Shown: positions 1-9,436 of the stretch, in pieces
Layout of the letters: the number at the start of each line of letters is the position of its first letter
Numbering within the stretch: the first letter of the stretch is position 1
Origin: Chryseobacterium sp. SNU WT5
GTDB lineage: Bacteria > Bacteroidota > Bacteroidia > Flavobacteriales > Weeksellaceae
DNA length: 64,000 bases
Reading direction: 5' to 3'
Assembly (NCBI RefSeq): GCF_007362475.1
Contig: NZ_CP041687.1
Coordinates: 186,001-250,000 of the forward strand
The notes under the pieces: model-generated
What the model was told of the DNA's origin: nothing
Databases searched by the model: none
The model's input: only the letters and a program-made list of their open reading frames with translations
Translations under genes and position numbers: made by a program

Positions 1-3000
1 CGATGTACACCCATATCGGAACCGGAACTGGATCTCCGGCCGCATAAGAATGTAGTCCACTAAGGTAATAATTCACCCCGAAGTAGGTCATTACAATAGT
101 GCTGATGGCAAACAATGAAGCGACGTGGAACGCCCATCTCCCTCTTAATCCTGGCACCAATCGCATGTGTAAAACGAAGGCGTAAACCATGACGGAAATG
201 AAAGCCCAGGTTTCTTTTGGATCCCAGCTCCAGTATCTACCCCAAGATTCATTGGCCCAAATACCTCCTAAGAAAGTTCCTACTACTAAAGCGTATAAAC
301 CAATTGTAAGGGACATTTCCGACACAATAGTCAGCTCTTTGATCGTAGTTTCGTTATGAATTTTATATATTTTTTTGTCTGAGAAAATATAGAAGAATAG
401 TACAATAACTGCAATAACCATGGACAGCCCAAAGAAACCATAACTCGCCGTAATAATCGCTACGTGGATGATTAACCAATAGGATTTCAGTACTGGTACT
501 AACGGTGTGATCTGCGGATCAAGTGCAGAACCACCGTGTGCAAATCCCATCATAATTACAGCCACCATAAATCCAGCTGATGGAATTAATGCATTTGAGT
601 TTCTATAAAGTAATAATCCCGCAGAAATACCAATCCATGATATAAAGATAATCGCTTCATAACCATTACTCCATGGTGCATGACCTGAAATGTACCATCT
701 TGCGACCAATCCTAGGAATTGTAGGAAATAACCTACACATCCGAGAAGTATTAAGGCCTTTATAACCTTATTTAATATTTTGTTTGGTTTGAATAATTCT
801 ATAAAACCTAAAACCAAAAGCAAGCCTCCAATAATGGTATAGAAAATTAACAAATGGAAATTGATATTGACGGTGTTCATCAAAACCTCTAATTTCACTT
901 TTGCTTCCGTCGGAACCACATTTTTACCCCAAGTTTTTTGATAGTTCTCAAGTTCCTTCAGGGCAGAATCTGCTTTCGTCCAGTCACCCGATTTTTGAGC
1001 TGCTAATATTTCAGAAAAATAAGGACCCATTACTTTCTGAGATTCCATATCTGGTTCGAAATTTTGGTCTAACCAGGAATGCCAAGTATTGTTTGGATCA
1101 TTTTTCACGGGAACAATTCGCATAAACTGTCCGCTAAAAAATTCGTTAAAAGCCTGAACACGATCGTTTACTTTTATAACTTCTTTATCATAATTGGTTT
1201 GTTCTGCTGGTTTTTTCCTAAAAGCTTCCTGGTAATCTTCTTCTAAAACATAATGAAGAGCTCCAGTTTCATCGGCAGGGAAAAGCGACATCAACGAAGT
1301 ATAACCTTCTTCATTTGCTTTTGCTTTTTTCTTTAATTCGTCGCCACCTTTGTCACCAACTTTAATTAAAGGAACCATCGTCCAACTAGCAGTATCGGTA
1401 TTAATAGATAGGAACCATTGGTTTGCAGTTAAAGATTTACCATCACTTCCTCGGAAGGTATCTTTCCTGTATAATTTTCTTAAAACATCTAAAGCTTGTG
1501 TATTCATCGGCACAATTCTACCATCGTAGTTTTGTACTAATAAATAAGCAAATTTTTCAGCGTGATCTTTGTCGATCTTATTTCTTGCAATAATCTCATC
1601 TGCCGTGATTGGTTTTGGTGATTTTAAAGCACCGACCTGCTGTTGTTTTTTCGGAGCAGCTTCTGCAGTCAATAAATCTGCCGCACCATGATCATGACCG
1701 TCATTGGCGGAATGCTGTACTTCCCCAGCACCATCGGTATTCCCGTGGGTATCAATATACTGTGCGTTAAAATTGAATGTCAATAACAATAGTAAAACTG
1801 CAGCAGTTTTCTTTTTGCTTATATTCTTCAGCATTTGGTTCAGTTTCCAGAAATGAGTTCCTTTCCAGAAGAAAATGACAAACATTGCAGTAAATAAGAA
1901 GAAATACCCAATGTAAGTAAGCAAAGTACCCCAGAAATCATGATTCACCGAAAGTACAGTTCCTTTTCTGTCCGGATCAAAACTTGCCTGGAATAATCGG
2001 TACCCATCATGATTCAACACATGGTTCATATAAATTTTATAAGGGGTTTGTTTTCCTTTATCAATTATTTGAACGTGACTTTCGTACGCACTTGGTGACG
2101 AACTTCCTGGATAAGTTTCCATCACGAATTTATCTAATTTTAAAGAAAATGGTGTAGTATAGACCTTTGGACCGAATCCCAGAATGATATTCATGCCATC
2201 CAGCGAGATTTGTTTAAAAGCATTAGGATTTCCTTTTTCAACAGGAAGATCTACCATTACTTTGGATTTTGGTCCTTGAACTTCAACGCTTAAATTATCA
2301 GAAACATCTTTATCTTTTTTTCTATCACCTTCGTAAGCAATCAGTTTCCCTTTCATCAAACCTTCAGGAACAACTAGTTTTAAATCATTTACGGTATAAA
2401 GACTTCTTAGGACCAAAGGTTCATATTCATCTTTTTTAGTAGTCCCTTTTGCCTGAGTTGCCATTGTCATATATTCCGCTTCTACCGGAGTTTTAATGAG
2501 CATGGTTCCATTAGTATTATTAAATTCAACAGCTCCTTCAATTGCTCTGTTGAATGAAACCAATGTTCCGTTTACTAACTTGGAATCTCCAGGCTTAATA
2601 TAGATATTTTCTCGACCACTTTGTCCAGTGGAGACCAAATGGAGATATTCTACTCCCGCTGGATCCAAAACAATACTGTCTTTCTTTCTCTGAATAAAAT
2701 CAATTGCTTTTACTGAAATCTTTTTATCATGATATTCATAATTCGCATTAAAGTTTTTATGCAAAGGCGACATTAAATAAGGGATATCTTGATAATTCAA
2801 AACATCACCTTTTTCCTCAATCTGAATTTTAAAGAAATTTTTATCTGTTACAATTTCATTGGTTGTTTCACCTTCCCGAATGTGCATGATTCCTTCAAAA
2901 CTAATATATCGGGTTACTGCTCCACCTAGAAATATTAAAACAAATGAAAGGTGAAATACCAAAACTGGCCACTTCTCTCTGCGCCAAAGTCGATATCTCG

Positions 3001-3196
3001 AGATATTTCCGATGAAGTTTAATATCAATAAAAGCATCACCAACTCGAACCATTTTGCTTCGTAAATCAGTGCTTTCGCCGTTGGAGTTCCGTAATCGTT
3101 TTCCAGAAAAGTAGCGTAACCCATTGAGGCAGCGTACACTAACAACAAAACAGCCATGGTTCTGGTCGAAATAAGAATATCTTGAATTTTTTTCAT
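1..3196 (-). CDS. ccsBA: Cytochrome c biogenesis protein CcsBA (fused ResB-CcsA), 3' end cut by window edge
   Basis: This is a fused System II cytochrome c synthase, which delivers haem across the inner membrane and attaches it to apocytochrome CXXCH motifs. The start is the ATG at 3196 (protein begins MKKIQDILISTRT); about 1,065 codons are visible. The N-terminal part has ResB/CcsB-like membrane segments followed by a long periplasmic region. The C-terminal part has a series of membrane helices and the CcsA haem-handling WWD motif (WANESWGRYWSWDPKETWAF, encoded near 200-260). Conserved histidines for haem lie in segments such as HAPWSNG and HVASLF. The window ends a few residues after the HSYAAGDP segment, so only a short C-terminal tail should be missing. 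A TATTTTTG -7 box lies at 3285-3278 upstream. It stands alone here with no cytochrome gene beside it. Confidence 0.93.
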   Translation of the reverse strand, partial: MKKIQDILISTRTMAVLLLVYAASMGYATFLENDYGTPTAKALIYEAKWFELVMLLLILNFIGNISRYRLWRREKWPVLVFHLSFVLIFLGGAVTRYISFEGIMHIREGETTNEIVTDKNFFKIQIEEKGDVLNYQDIPYLMSPLHKNFNANYEYHDKKISVKAIDFIQRKKDSIVLDPAGVEYLHLVSTGQSGRENIYIKPGDSKLVNGTLVSFNRAIEGAVEFNNTNGTMLIKTPVEAEYMTMATQAKGTTKKDEYEPLVLRSLYTVNDLKLVVPEGLMKGKLIAYEGDRKKDKDVSDNLSVEVQGPKSKVMVDLPVEKGNPNAFKQISLDGMNIILGFGPKVYTTPFSLKLDKFVMETYPGSSSPSAYESHVQIIDKGKQTPYKIYMNHVLNHDGYRLFQASFDPDRKGTVLSVNHDFWGTLLTYIGYFFLFTAMFVIFFWKGTHFWKLNQMLKNISKKKTAAVLLLLLTFNFNAQYIDTHGNTDGAGEVQHSANDGHDHGAADLLTAEAAPKKQQQVGALKSPKPITADEIIARNKIDKDHAEKFAYLLVQNYDGRIVPMNTQALDVLRKLYRKDTFRGSDGKSLTANQWFLSINTDTASWTMVPLIKVGDKGGDELKKKAKANEEGYTSLMSLFPADETGALHYVLEEDYQEAFRKKPAEQTNYDKEVIKVNDRVQAFNEFFSGQFMRIVPVKNDPNNTWHSWLDQNFEPDMESQKVMGPYFSEILAAQKSGDWTKADSALKELENYQKTWGKNVVPTEAKVKLEVLMNTVNINFHLLIFYTIIGGLLLVLGFIELFKPNKILNKVIKALILLGCVGYFLQFLGLVARWYISGHAPWSNGYEAIIFISWIGISAGLLLYRNSNALIPSAGFMVAVIMMGFAHGGSALDPQITPLVPVLKSYWLIIHVAIITASYGFFGLSMVIAVIVLFFYIFSDKKIYKIHNETTIKELTIVSEMSLTIGLYALVVGTFLGGIWANESWGRYWSWDPKETWAFISVMVYAFVLHMRLVPGLRGRWAFHVASLFAISTIVMTYFGVNYYLSGLHSYAAGDPVPVPIWVYI

Positions 3197-3403
3197 GAGA
3201 ATCTAAAATTTTACTTTTAACTGAAAAAAGTTCATTCTTATTTCAGCTATCTTAATTTAGAATAAATTTAACGATTGCAAAAATACAACGTATAATCTGA
3301 ATTAGCGAATTTGTAACTTGTTATTTAAATAAATAAACATTAAATATTAGAAAGTAAATATAACACCCTATTAAAAAATATTAAAACTATTTTTTGATGA
3401 TTT

Positions 3404-3847
3404 CTACACTTTTTCAATAGAGATATCCGAATTAATTGCCAAAATTTGCTGAAAGAAAAGCTCTTCATTTTCAGGGGTGATGTATAAATCATTTTTAAAT
3501 TTTGAAAAAATGATTAATCCCTTTGAGGTCGTTCCGTATTTATGTAAACCGCTCCACAGGGTTTCTCCTTTTCTAATTTTTGTGATGTTTTTGATTTTCG
3601 TTTTGTAGAGGGTGAAAAACCAATGAATAATCAACTCTTCATTTCTGACGATAATTTTCAGCCATTGACTAGCCGCAAAAGACAGAATCAAAGGAAGGCC
3701 ACCGATAAATCCTAGTAGAAAAACTTTTAAATCTTGCTCAACATAATAAGTATATAGAGTGAAAATCATCATCAACATGAAAAATCCGAAGTAAAGGATT
3801 AAAAAAATTTTATCGATTTTTTTACTTTTGAAAATTACACCTTCCAT
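3404..3847 (-). CDS. PH-domain-like membrane protein (bPH_4/YyaB type)
   Basis: A 147-residue protein with two membrane helices near the N-terminus (about residues 14-33 and 41-60), followed by a soluble domain of about 80 residues. The C-terminal part has the look of the bacterial pleckstrin-like family bPH_4 (YyaB-like): a GLIIFSKFKNDLYITPENEE segment and an ending NSDISIEKV. No catalytic residues are evident and the function is unknown. It ends transcriptionally downstream of pcm, only 5 bases from the pcm stop codon, so the two are probably co-transcribed. Family call is from recognition of the C-terminal pattern and is moderately sure. Confidence 0.7.
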   Translation of the reverse strand: MEGVIFKSKKIDKIFLILYFGFFMLMMIFTLYTYYVEQDLKVFLLGFIGGLPLILSFAASQWLKIIVRNEELIIHWFFTLYKTKIKNITKIRKGETLWSGLHKYGTTSKGLIIFSKFKNDLYITPENEELFFQQILAINSDISIEKV

Positions 3848-3852
3848 TTTAT

Positions 3853-4503
3853 CTAATGATTGGTATTATTCAACATTGGTACAAATTTATAAGCACAGAA
3901 CTCTTCCCTTTCAAATTCACGCTCGGATCTTTTCGTAAAACGCATCAGGATCTGCTGGTCTGTTTTTCCTAATGGAATCACCATTTTCCCACCAACTTTT
4001 AACTGGTGCAATAATTCTGTGGGTAGCACTTCTGCTCCACAAGTCACTAAAATTTTATCGAAAGGTGCAAATGTGGGCAGTCCGAGAAATCCATCACCAA
4101 AACTTTGAAATTTTGGACGCAGATGAAGCTCACGTAATTTCCTCTGAGAAAAATCATGTAAGTCTTTCTGCCTTTCAATGGTATAGACAAATGCATTTAG
4201 TGCAATTAAAACTGCCGTTTGGTAGCCGCAACCTGTACCAATTTCCAGAATTTTATCCTTTTCCTCCACTTCTAAAAGAGTCGTTTGCTCCGCTACGGTG
4301 GAAGGATGTGATATCGTTTGTTTGGCCAAAATAGGAAATGCGCGATCTTCATAAGCATAATCTTCAAAAACGCTTTCCAGAAAAAGATGTCGTGGAATTT
4401 TGTTGATTGCAGATAAGACTTTCTCATCAGAGATTCCCATTTTATCTCGAAGGTAATCGACTAAAATTTTCCTTTTTCCTTTATGTACATAAGAATCCTG
4501 CAT
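3853..4503 (-). CDS. pcm: Protein-L-isoaspartate O-methyltransferase
   Basis: Transfers a methyl group from SAM to isoaspartyl residues in damaged proteins, starting their repair. The 216-residue length is normal for the family. The substrate-side motif QTISHPSTVA is at about residues 62-71, matching the QTISQPYxVA signature, and the SAM-binding motif EIGTGCGYQ is at about 87-95. The start ATG at 4503 is favoured because a TAGTTTTG -7 box lies at 4515-4508, only a few bases upstream; the mRNA would begin almost at the start codon. It is divergent from the oxidoreductase gene at 4629 and followed closely by the bPH-like gene. Confidence 0.93.
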   Translation of the reverse strand: MQDSYVHKGKRKILVDYLRDKMGISDEKVLSAINKIPRHLFLESVFEDYAYEDRAFPILAKQTISHPSTVAEQTTLLEVEEKDKILEIGTGCGYQTAVLIALNAFVYTIERQKDLHDFSQRKLRELHLRPKFQSFGDGFLGLPTFAPFDKILVTCGAEVLPTELLHQLKVGGKMVIPLGKTDQQILMRFTKRSEREFEREEFCAYKFVPMLNNTNH

Positions 4504-4628
4504 CTCACAAAACTAAGGATTAGATTTTATATTTCAGATATTCCAAGTGAGATTTTCTTTAGTAAGGCTGAAAACTCTAATTTCTAAAGTCTAACTTCTT
4601 TTTTTATCTTTACAAAAATTAATTTTCT

Positions 4629-5591
4629 ATGCTAAAAGCAGGTTTAGTTGGCGCAGGTCATTTGGGAAAGATTCATTTAAAATTACTTCAGCAATCAGAA
4701 AAGTATGATTTAGTAGGCTTTCACGATGCAGATAAAGAAAATGGCAAAAAATTAGAAAGCGAATTCGGTTATAAATATTTTGAAAATTTCGAAGATCTTT
4801 TAAATGAAGTCGAAATGCTCGATATTGTAACACCGACTTTATATCATTACGATTATGCGATGAAAGCAATTGAAAAAAGAATTCATTTTTTCATTGAGAA
4901 GCCGATTACACAGACTTTAAAACAAGCAGAAGAAATCCTCTACAAATGCCGTGAATTCGGAATTAAAGCACAAGTTGGTCACGTAGAAAGATATAATCCA
5001 GCCTTCATTGGGTCTAAAGATTTTATTAAAGATCCGATGTTCATCGAAATTCACCGATTGGCAGAATTCAATCCACGGGGAACGGATGTTTCTGTAGTTT
5101 TGGATTTAATGATTCATGATTTGGATATTTTACTTTCTCTGGTAAAATCAAAAGTGAAAGCTATTCATGCAAGTGGCGTTTCGGTGGTTTCGAAATCTCC
5201 GGATATTTGTAATGCCCGAATTGAATTTGAAAACGGTTGTGTTGCAAATTTAACGACGTCCAGGATTTCGATGAAAGCAATGCGTAAATCACGGTTCTTC
5301 CAGAAAGACGCTTATATATCTGTCGACTTCTTAGAGAAAAAATCTGAAGTTATTCGCATGAAACCTGCGCCCGAAAGTCCAAGTGATTTTGATATGATTA
5401 TTGAAAATGCAGAAGGTGAAAAAAATCAGATTATTTTTGAATACCCAAATATTCAACCAAACAACGCTATTTTAGATGAACTAGAAAGTTTTGCTGAGGC
5501 GATTACTGAAAATAAAAACGTTGAAGTTTCTTTGGAAGACGGAACGGAGGCGTTGAAAGTGGCTTTGGAAATTGTGAGGTTGATCAGCTAA
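4629..5591 (+). CDS. Gfo/Idh/MocA family NAD(P)-dependent oxidoreductase
   Basis: A 320-residue dehydrogenase with an N-terminal Rossmann fold (GAGHLG at residues 8-13) and the family catalytic motif EKP at about 90-92, followed by the GHVERYNPAF segment typical of sugar and N-acetylamino-sugar oxidoreductases. The C-terminal half is the GFO_IDH_MocA dimerisation/substrate domain. Such enzymes oxidise a hydroxyl of a sugar or cyclitol; the substrate cannot be read from sequence. The ATG is preceded by a near-consensus TATCTTTA box at 4605-4612. It is the first gene of a plus-strand run; its neighbours do not point to a sugar pathway. Confidence 0.88.
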   Translation: MLKAGLVGAGHLGKIHLKLLQQSEKYDLVGFHDADKENGKKLESEFGYKYFENFEDLLNEVEMLDIVTPTLYHYDYAMKAIEKRIHFFIEKPITQTLKQAEEILYKCREFGIKAQVGHVERYNPAFIGSKDFIKDPMFIEIHRLAEFNPRGTDVSVVLDLMIHDLDILLSLVKSKVKAIHASGVSVVSKSPDICNARIEFENGCVANLTTSRISMKAMRKSRFFQKDAYISVDFLEKKSEVIRMKPAPESPSDFDMIIENAEGEKNQIIFEYPNIQPNNAILDELESFAEAITENKNVEVSLEDGTEALKVALEIVRLIS

Positions 5592-5621
5592 TCTATTTTC
5601 TAAATTGATTCCATTTAATTA

Positions 5622-6395
5622 ATGTCAAAAATAAAAATCCTTTCACTATTCCTCTATTCATTGATGCTGGTAAGTTGCCAGTCGAAAAGAGTTGCTGCTG
5701 ACGGTGGAAAATATAACTATCATTTTATTTTAACGAAATATGTTGATTCTACGCGGGATCGATTGATTCCTGTGGCTATTTATCAACCTGTAAATTTAAA
5801 AGTTGGTAACATAACACCAATTATATTCAGTCATGGTTATGGTGGTAATAAAGGAGATGACTATGCCGTAGATTACACTTATCTCTTAGAAGCTCTAGCT
5901 GAAAAAGGGTACTTTATAATTAGCATTCAGCACGAGTTAAAAAACGATGATCTTTTGCCGATGGATGAACCTTTCAAAACGACCAGAATGCCTAATTGGC
6001 AACGTGGCGCAGAAAACATCGGATTTGTTTTGAATAAAATAAAGACGGAATTTCCGTCGTTAAATTATAATAAACTGGCAGTGATTGGTCATTCTAATGG
6101 TGGAGATATGTCGGTTTTATTTGCGCATCAACATCCAGAATTGATCAATAAATTGATTTCGATGGATAACAGAAGAATGGATTTGCCACGGACTTCTAAA
6201 CCAAAAATCTATACTTTACGTTCTAATGATTATCCAGCTGATGAAGGAGTTTTACCCACAGATGAAGAAAAGGAAAAATTTGGCATTACCGTTCAATTCA
6301 CGGACATCAACCATAGCAGCATGGACAATGATGCGAATAACGAAGAAAGAAAATATCTTATTTCAAAAATAGTAGAATACCTCCATGAAAAATAA
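5622..6395 (+). CDS. Alpha/beta-hydrolase esterase lipoprotein
   Basis: A 257-residue secreted hydrolase. The lipobox LVSC places the acylated cysteine at residue 19, so it is a lipoprotein. The oxyanion segment is HGYGG (71-75), the nucleophile elbow is GHSNGG with Ser158, and His231 in DINHSS is the likely catalytic base partner; an Asp near 203 may complete the triad. It resembles platelet-activating-factor acetylhydrolase/dienelactone-hydrolase-like enzymes, but the substrate is unknown. Its stop overlaps the start of the beta-lactamase gene by 11 bases, which suggests co-transcription and possibly translational coupling. Confidence 0.85.
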   Translation: MSKIKILSLFLYSLMLVSCQSKRVAADGGKYNYHFILTKYVDSTRDRLIPVAIYQPVNLKVGNITPIIFSHGYGGNKGDDYAVDYTYLLEALAEKGYFIISIQHELKNDDLLPMDEPFKTTRMPNWQRGAENIGFVLNKIKTEFPSLNYNKLAVIGHSNGGDMSVLFAHQHPELINKLISMDNRRMDLPRTSKPKIYTLRSNDYPADEGVLPTDEEKEKFGITVQFTDINHSSMDNDANNEERKYLISKIVEYLHEK

Positions 6396-7269
6396 ATTAT
6401 CAATCCTGTTTCTCTTAATATTCGCCTTAGGATTTGCACAAACGTCTACATTAAAAAAGGAGATCAAACAAATCATCAAAGGTAAAAACGCCACTGTTGC
6501 AGTTTCGGTTTTGGATTTTGAAAATAATAAATCGATTGACATCAACGGAAATAAAAAACTTCCGATGTTGAGTGTTTTCAAATTTCATATCGCTTTGGCA
6601 GTTTTGAATCAAGTTGATGAAGGAAAATTGAGTTTGGATCAAAATATTTTTATTAAAAAATCAGAGCTTTTATTAAACACCTGGAGTCCAATTCGGGAGA
6701 AATACCCTGAGGGAAATATCGAAATGCCTTTGAATGAACTGATCAAATATACGGTTGCACAAAGTGATAATAATGGTTGCGATATTTTATTAAAATTAAT
6801 TGGCGGAACAGGAACCGTTCAAAGTTTCATCAACTCAAATGGAATAAAAGACTTTCAAATAAAAGCGGATGAAGAAAAAATGCATCAAGGTTACGAGTTC
6901 ATGTATTGGAACTGGACAACGACGAATGCTTCAAATACTTTATTAAAAAAGCTTTTTGACGGGAAAGTAGTTTCAAAAAAATCTACAGATTTTCTAATGA
7001 AGACTTTGATAGAAACCACTACTGGAGTGACAAAAATTGTAGCTCAATTGCCAAAAGGAACTCCAGTTGCACACAAAACCGGTTCTTCAGGAAAAGATAA
7101 AAACGGATTAACGATTGCGGAAAATGATATCGGAATTATCACACTTCCCAATGGAAAGCATTATGCAATAAGCGTTCTGGTTTCAGATTCAATGGAAAGT
7201 GAAGAAACAAACACTAAAACGATTGCCGATATTTCTAAAATTGTTTTTGATTATTTTAGCAAAAAATAA
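6385..7269 (+). CDS. bla: Class A beta-lactamase, subclass A2 (CIA/CGA/PER-like)
   Basis: A periplasmic serine beta-lactamase of 294 residues with a signal peptide ending near FAQ (residue 19). Active-site motifs are all present: SVFK (Ser63, Lys66; the S70-x-x-K73 motif), SDN at 127-129, the general-base Glu at about 163-164 in a DEEKMH omega-loop segment, and KTG at 231-233. The EEKMH plus NWTT pattern of the omega loop is the subclass A2 type seen in PER, CGA, CIA and CME enzymes, several of which are resident chromosomal genes in Chryseobacterium and relatives. It overlaps the esterase gene. It is likely an intrinsic resistance gene, since nothing mobile flanks it; its substrate range cannot be read from sequence. 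Confidence 0.92.
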   Translation: MKNKLSILFLLIFALGFAQTSTLKKEIKQIIKGKNATVAVSVLDFENNKSIDINGNKKLPMLSVFKFHIALAVLNQVDEGKLSLDQNIFIKKSELLLNTWSPIREKYPEGNIEMPLNELIKYTVAQSDNNGCDILLKLIGGTGTVQSFINSNGIKDFQIKADEEKMHQGYEFMYWNWTTTNASNTLLKKLFDGKVVSKKSTDFLMKTLIETTTGVTKIVAQLPKGTPVAHKTGSSGKDKNGLTIAENDIGIITLPNGKHYAISVLVSDSMESEETNTKTIADISKIVFDYFSKK

Positions 7270-7274
7270 TTGTA

Positions 7275-8093
7275 GTGAAAAGAATATTTTTAATCCTATT
7301 TTTATTGATTCAAACCTTTCTATTCTCGCAAGAGAAATGGAATATCCAGTTTTACAATGAAGTTATAAATCACGAAGTTTTTATATTCGCTGATAATAAG
7401 GAAGAAATGCCAATGTCTGCCAAGTTTGATTTCAAATTAAAGAACTTAACGTGTACTCTTCCTAATGATGAAATAGTGGTAATTCCAGCTAAAGCAAAAA
7501 AGTTTTTAATTGCAAAACTGGCTCCCATTAAACCAAATGAAAGCAATTCTTTCTCTTATACCAATTCGTATAATTTCGGAAATGCAATTCAGGAGACTTT
7601 TGATGATGATTATATCTATTCTTTGCCGTATCAGGAAGGAAAAACACAGTCAATTTTTCAAGGTTATAACGGGAAGTTTTCACATCAGAATGAATTTGCA
7701 CTCGATTTCGATTTAAAAATGGGAAGCGAAATTCTGGCAGTTCGTGGAGGAATCGTGGTAGAAGTGATCAATAATTTCAATCAAAACTGTCCTGATATTT
7801 CATGTGCGAAATACAATAATAGAATTTTCATCATGCACAGCGACGGGACTTTTGCCGATTATTCTCATTTGAAATACCGCGGTGCCGTCGTTAAAAAAGG
7901 AGACATTGTAAAAAAAGACCAACTCATTGGGTATAGCGGAAGTACAGGTTTCGCAAGTGGCCCGCATTTACACTTCGCGGTGTTCATCAATAGAATTGAC
8001 GGAAAAAGAACATTTATAAAAACAAAATTTAGAACCTCAGAAAGTGAAGCAACACTTTTGGAAGAAGGTAAAAGCTATACTAAAAATTATTAA
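7275..8093 (+). CDS. M23 family metallopeptidase (LytM-like)
   Basis: A 272-residue exported protein with a signal peptide ending near FSQ. The C-terminal peptidase domain (about residues 125-245) carries the zinc ligands His137 and Asp144 in a variant spacing (SHQNEFALDF) and the GPHLHF motif (His231, His233). M23 enzymes cut peptide cross-links in peptidoglycan, usually at glycine or D-amino-acid bonds. The start is GTG at 7275, six bases after the beta-lactamase stop; it gives a clean signal peptide. Being in one run with a beta-lactamase, it may act on the cell wall, but that link is only positional. Confidence 0.87.
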   Translation: MKRIFLILFLLIQTFLFSQEKWNIQFYNEVINHEVFIFADNKEEMPMSAKFDFKLKNLTCTLPNDEIVVIPAKAKKFLIAKLAPIKPNESNSFSYTNSYNFGNAIQETFDDDYIYSLPYQEGKTQSIFQGYNGKFSHQNEFALDFDLKMGSEILAVRGGIVVEVINNFNQNCPDISCAKYNNRIFIMHSDGTFADYSHLKYRGAVVKKGDIVKKDQLIGYSGSTGFASGPHLHFAVFINRIDGKRTFIKTKFRTSESEATLLEEGKSYTKNY

Positions 8094-8105
8094 AGAATTT
8101 AAAAA

Positions 8106-8999
8106 ATGAATAAGAACATTGTAGTAATCGGAGCAGGAACCATGGGAAACGGAATTGCACACACTTTTGCACAAACCGGATTTACCGTTAATTTAGTTGA
8201 TGTTTCACAAGATGCATTAGATAAAGGGTTAGCAACAATTACAAAAAACCTGGATCGTATTATCTCCAAAGGAAATATGACTGAGGAGCAAAAAGCAAGT
8301 ACTTTAAGTAATATTTCGACTTTTACTAATTTAGGAGATTGTGCTTCGAAAGCAGATTTGATCGTTGAAGCAGCTACAGAGAATTTAGATTTGAAGCTGA
8401 AAATCTTCAAACAAATGGATGAATTGGCTCCAGTAAGTTGTATTCTTGCCACCAACACTTCTTCTATTTCTATCACCAAAATTGCGTCGGTTACGAATCG
8501 TCCGGATAAAGTAATTGGAATGCACTTTATGAATCCGGTGCCGATTATGAAATTGGTAGAAATCATCAAGGGCTATTCTACTTCTAAAGAAACTTTTGAC
8601 GAAATTTATGAAATGAGTAAAACTTTGGGGAAAGTTCCGGTTGAAGTGAATGATTATCCTGGATTTGTGGCGAACAGAATTTTGATGCCGATGATTAATG
8701 AAGCGATCGAAACTTTATACAATGGCGTTGCGGGAGTTGAAGAAATTGATACGGTGATGAAATTAGGAATGGCTCATCCAATGGGACCTTTACAATTGGC
8801 TGATTTTATTGGTTTAGATGTTTGTTTAGCAATTCTGAATGTAATGCACGACGGTTTCAAAAATCCAAAATACGCACCCAATCCTTTGCTAGTGAATATG
8901 GTGATGGCAGGAAAATTAGGTGCGAAATCTGGTGAAGGTTTCTATGATTATGCCGAAAGTAGAAAAGCGGAAAAAGTTGCTAAGATGTTTGCTAAATAA
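8106..8999 (+). CDS. 3-hydroxyacyl-CoA dehydrogenase (3-hydroxybutyryl-CoA dehydrogenase type)
   Basis: A 297-residue NAD-dependent enzyme interconverting 3-hydroxyacyl-CoA and 3-oxoacyl-CoA. The NAD-binding motif GAGTMGNG lies at residues 9-16; the catalytic dyad is His140 (GMHFMNPVP) and Glu152 (LVEI). The C-terminal helical domain (FVANRILMPMINEA, then AHPMGPLQLADFIGLD) is complete. Length and domain order match single-function Hbd/PaaH proteins rather than the large FadB-type fusion. It starts 12 bases after the M23 gene. Confidence 0.93.
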   Translation: MNKNIVVIGAGTMGNGIAHTFAQTGFTVNLVDVSQDALDKGLATITKNLDRIISKGNMTEEQKASTLSNISTFTNLGDCASKADLIVEAATENLDLKLKIFKQMDELAPVSCILATNTSSISITKIASVTNRPDKVIGMHFMNPVPIMKLVEIIKGYSTSKETFDEIYEMSKTLGKVPVEVNDYPGFVANRILMPMINEAIETLYNGVAGVEEIDTVMKLGMAHPMGPLQLADFIGLDVCLAILNVMHDGFKNPKYAPNPLLVNMVMAGKLGAKSGEGFYDYAESRKAEKVAKMFAK

Positions 9000-9130
9000 T
9001 TCTAAATTTCATCGTTTTCTTATTATATTAGACAATTAACTACCGTCATTTTTTAACGAAAAATTAAAATTGACAAGAATCAATTTCAATAAAAATTCTT
9101 ATCTTTGAGCCAGTTTTAAACATTAAGAAA

Positions 9131-9370
9131 ATGAAATTACCAAAGTTTTTATTAGCCGACAATTCAGACATGCCTGAAGATTTGTTCGTAGTTCACACTG
9201 AATACCCAAGATTTGTACTGAATGTTGAGGAAGAAGAAGTAGAATGGTTCGACGACTTAGAAGGAGACGACGAAGAAACAGTAGCCGATGAGGCAACTAA
9301 AGTAGTCGAAGCGGCTTTCAAATGGTGCGACGAAGAACTCGCAAAATATGATGAAGAAGACGAAGACTAA
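9131..9370 (+). CDS. Small acidic conserved protein of unknown function
   Basis: A 79-residue soluble, strongly acidic protein that begins MKLPKFLLADNSDMPEDLF and ends in an Asp/Glu-rich tail. It looks like a small family restricted to flavobacteria, but I cannot assign a function. Expression is supported: a TATCTTTG -7 box lies at 9100-9107, 23 bases before the ATG, and a strong terminator follows at 9385-9411. It is therefore a monocistronic gene. The acidic composition would fit a protein-binding adaptor, which is inference only. Confidence 0.8.
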   Translation: MKLPKFLLADNSDMPEDLFVVHTEYPRFVLNVEEEEVEWFDDLEGDDEETVADEATKVVEAAFKWCDEELAKYDEEDED

Positions 9371-9384
9371 ATAAGACAAAAAAA

Positions 9385-9411
9385 GGAACTCAAATTTGAG
9401 TTCCTTTTTTT
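9385..9411. terminator. Bidirectional terminator between convergent genes
   Basis: A perfect 20-base palindrome (GGAACTCAAATTTGAGTTCC, 9385-9404) flanked by A7 on the left and T8 on the right. It serves the acidic-protein gene on the plus strand and the META-domain gene on the minus strand. Confidence 0.93.
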
Positions 9412-9436
9412 TGTGGGCTAATCTTACTTTATCTAA

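Noticed and set aside
3972-4334. 120-codon frame antisense to pcm
   Set aside because: It lies wholly opposite a conserved gene and encodes no recognisable protein.
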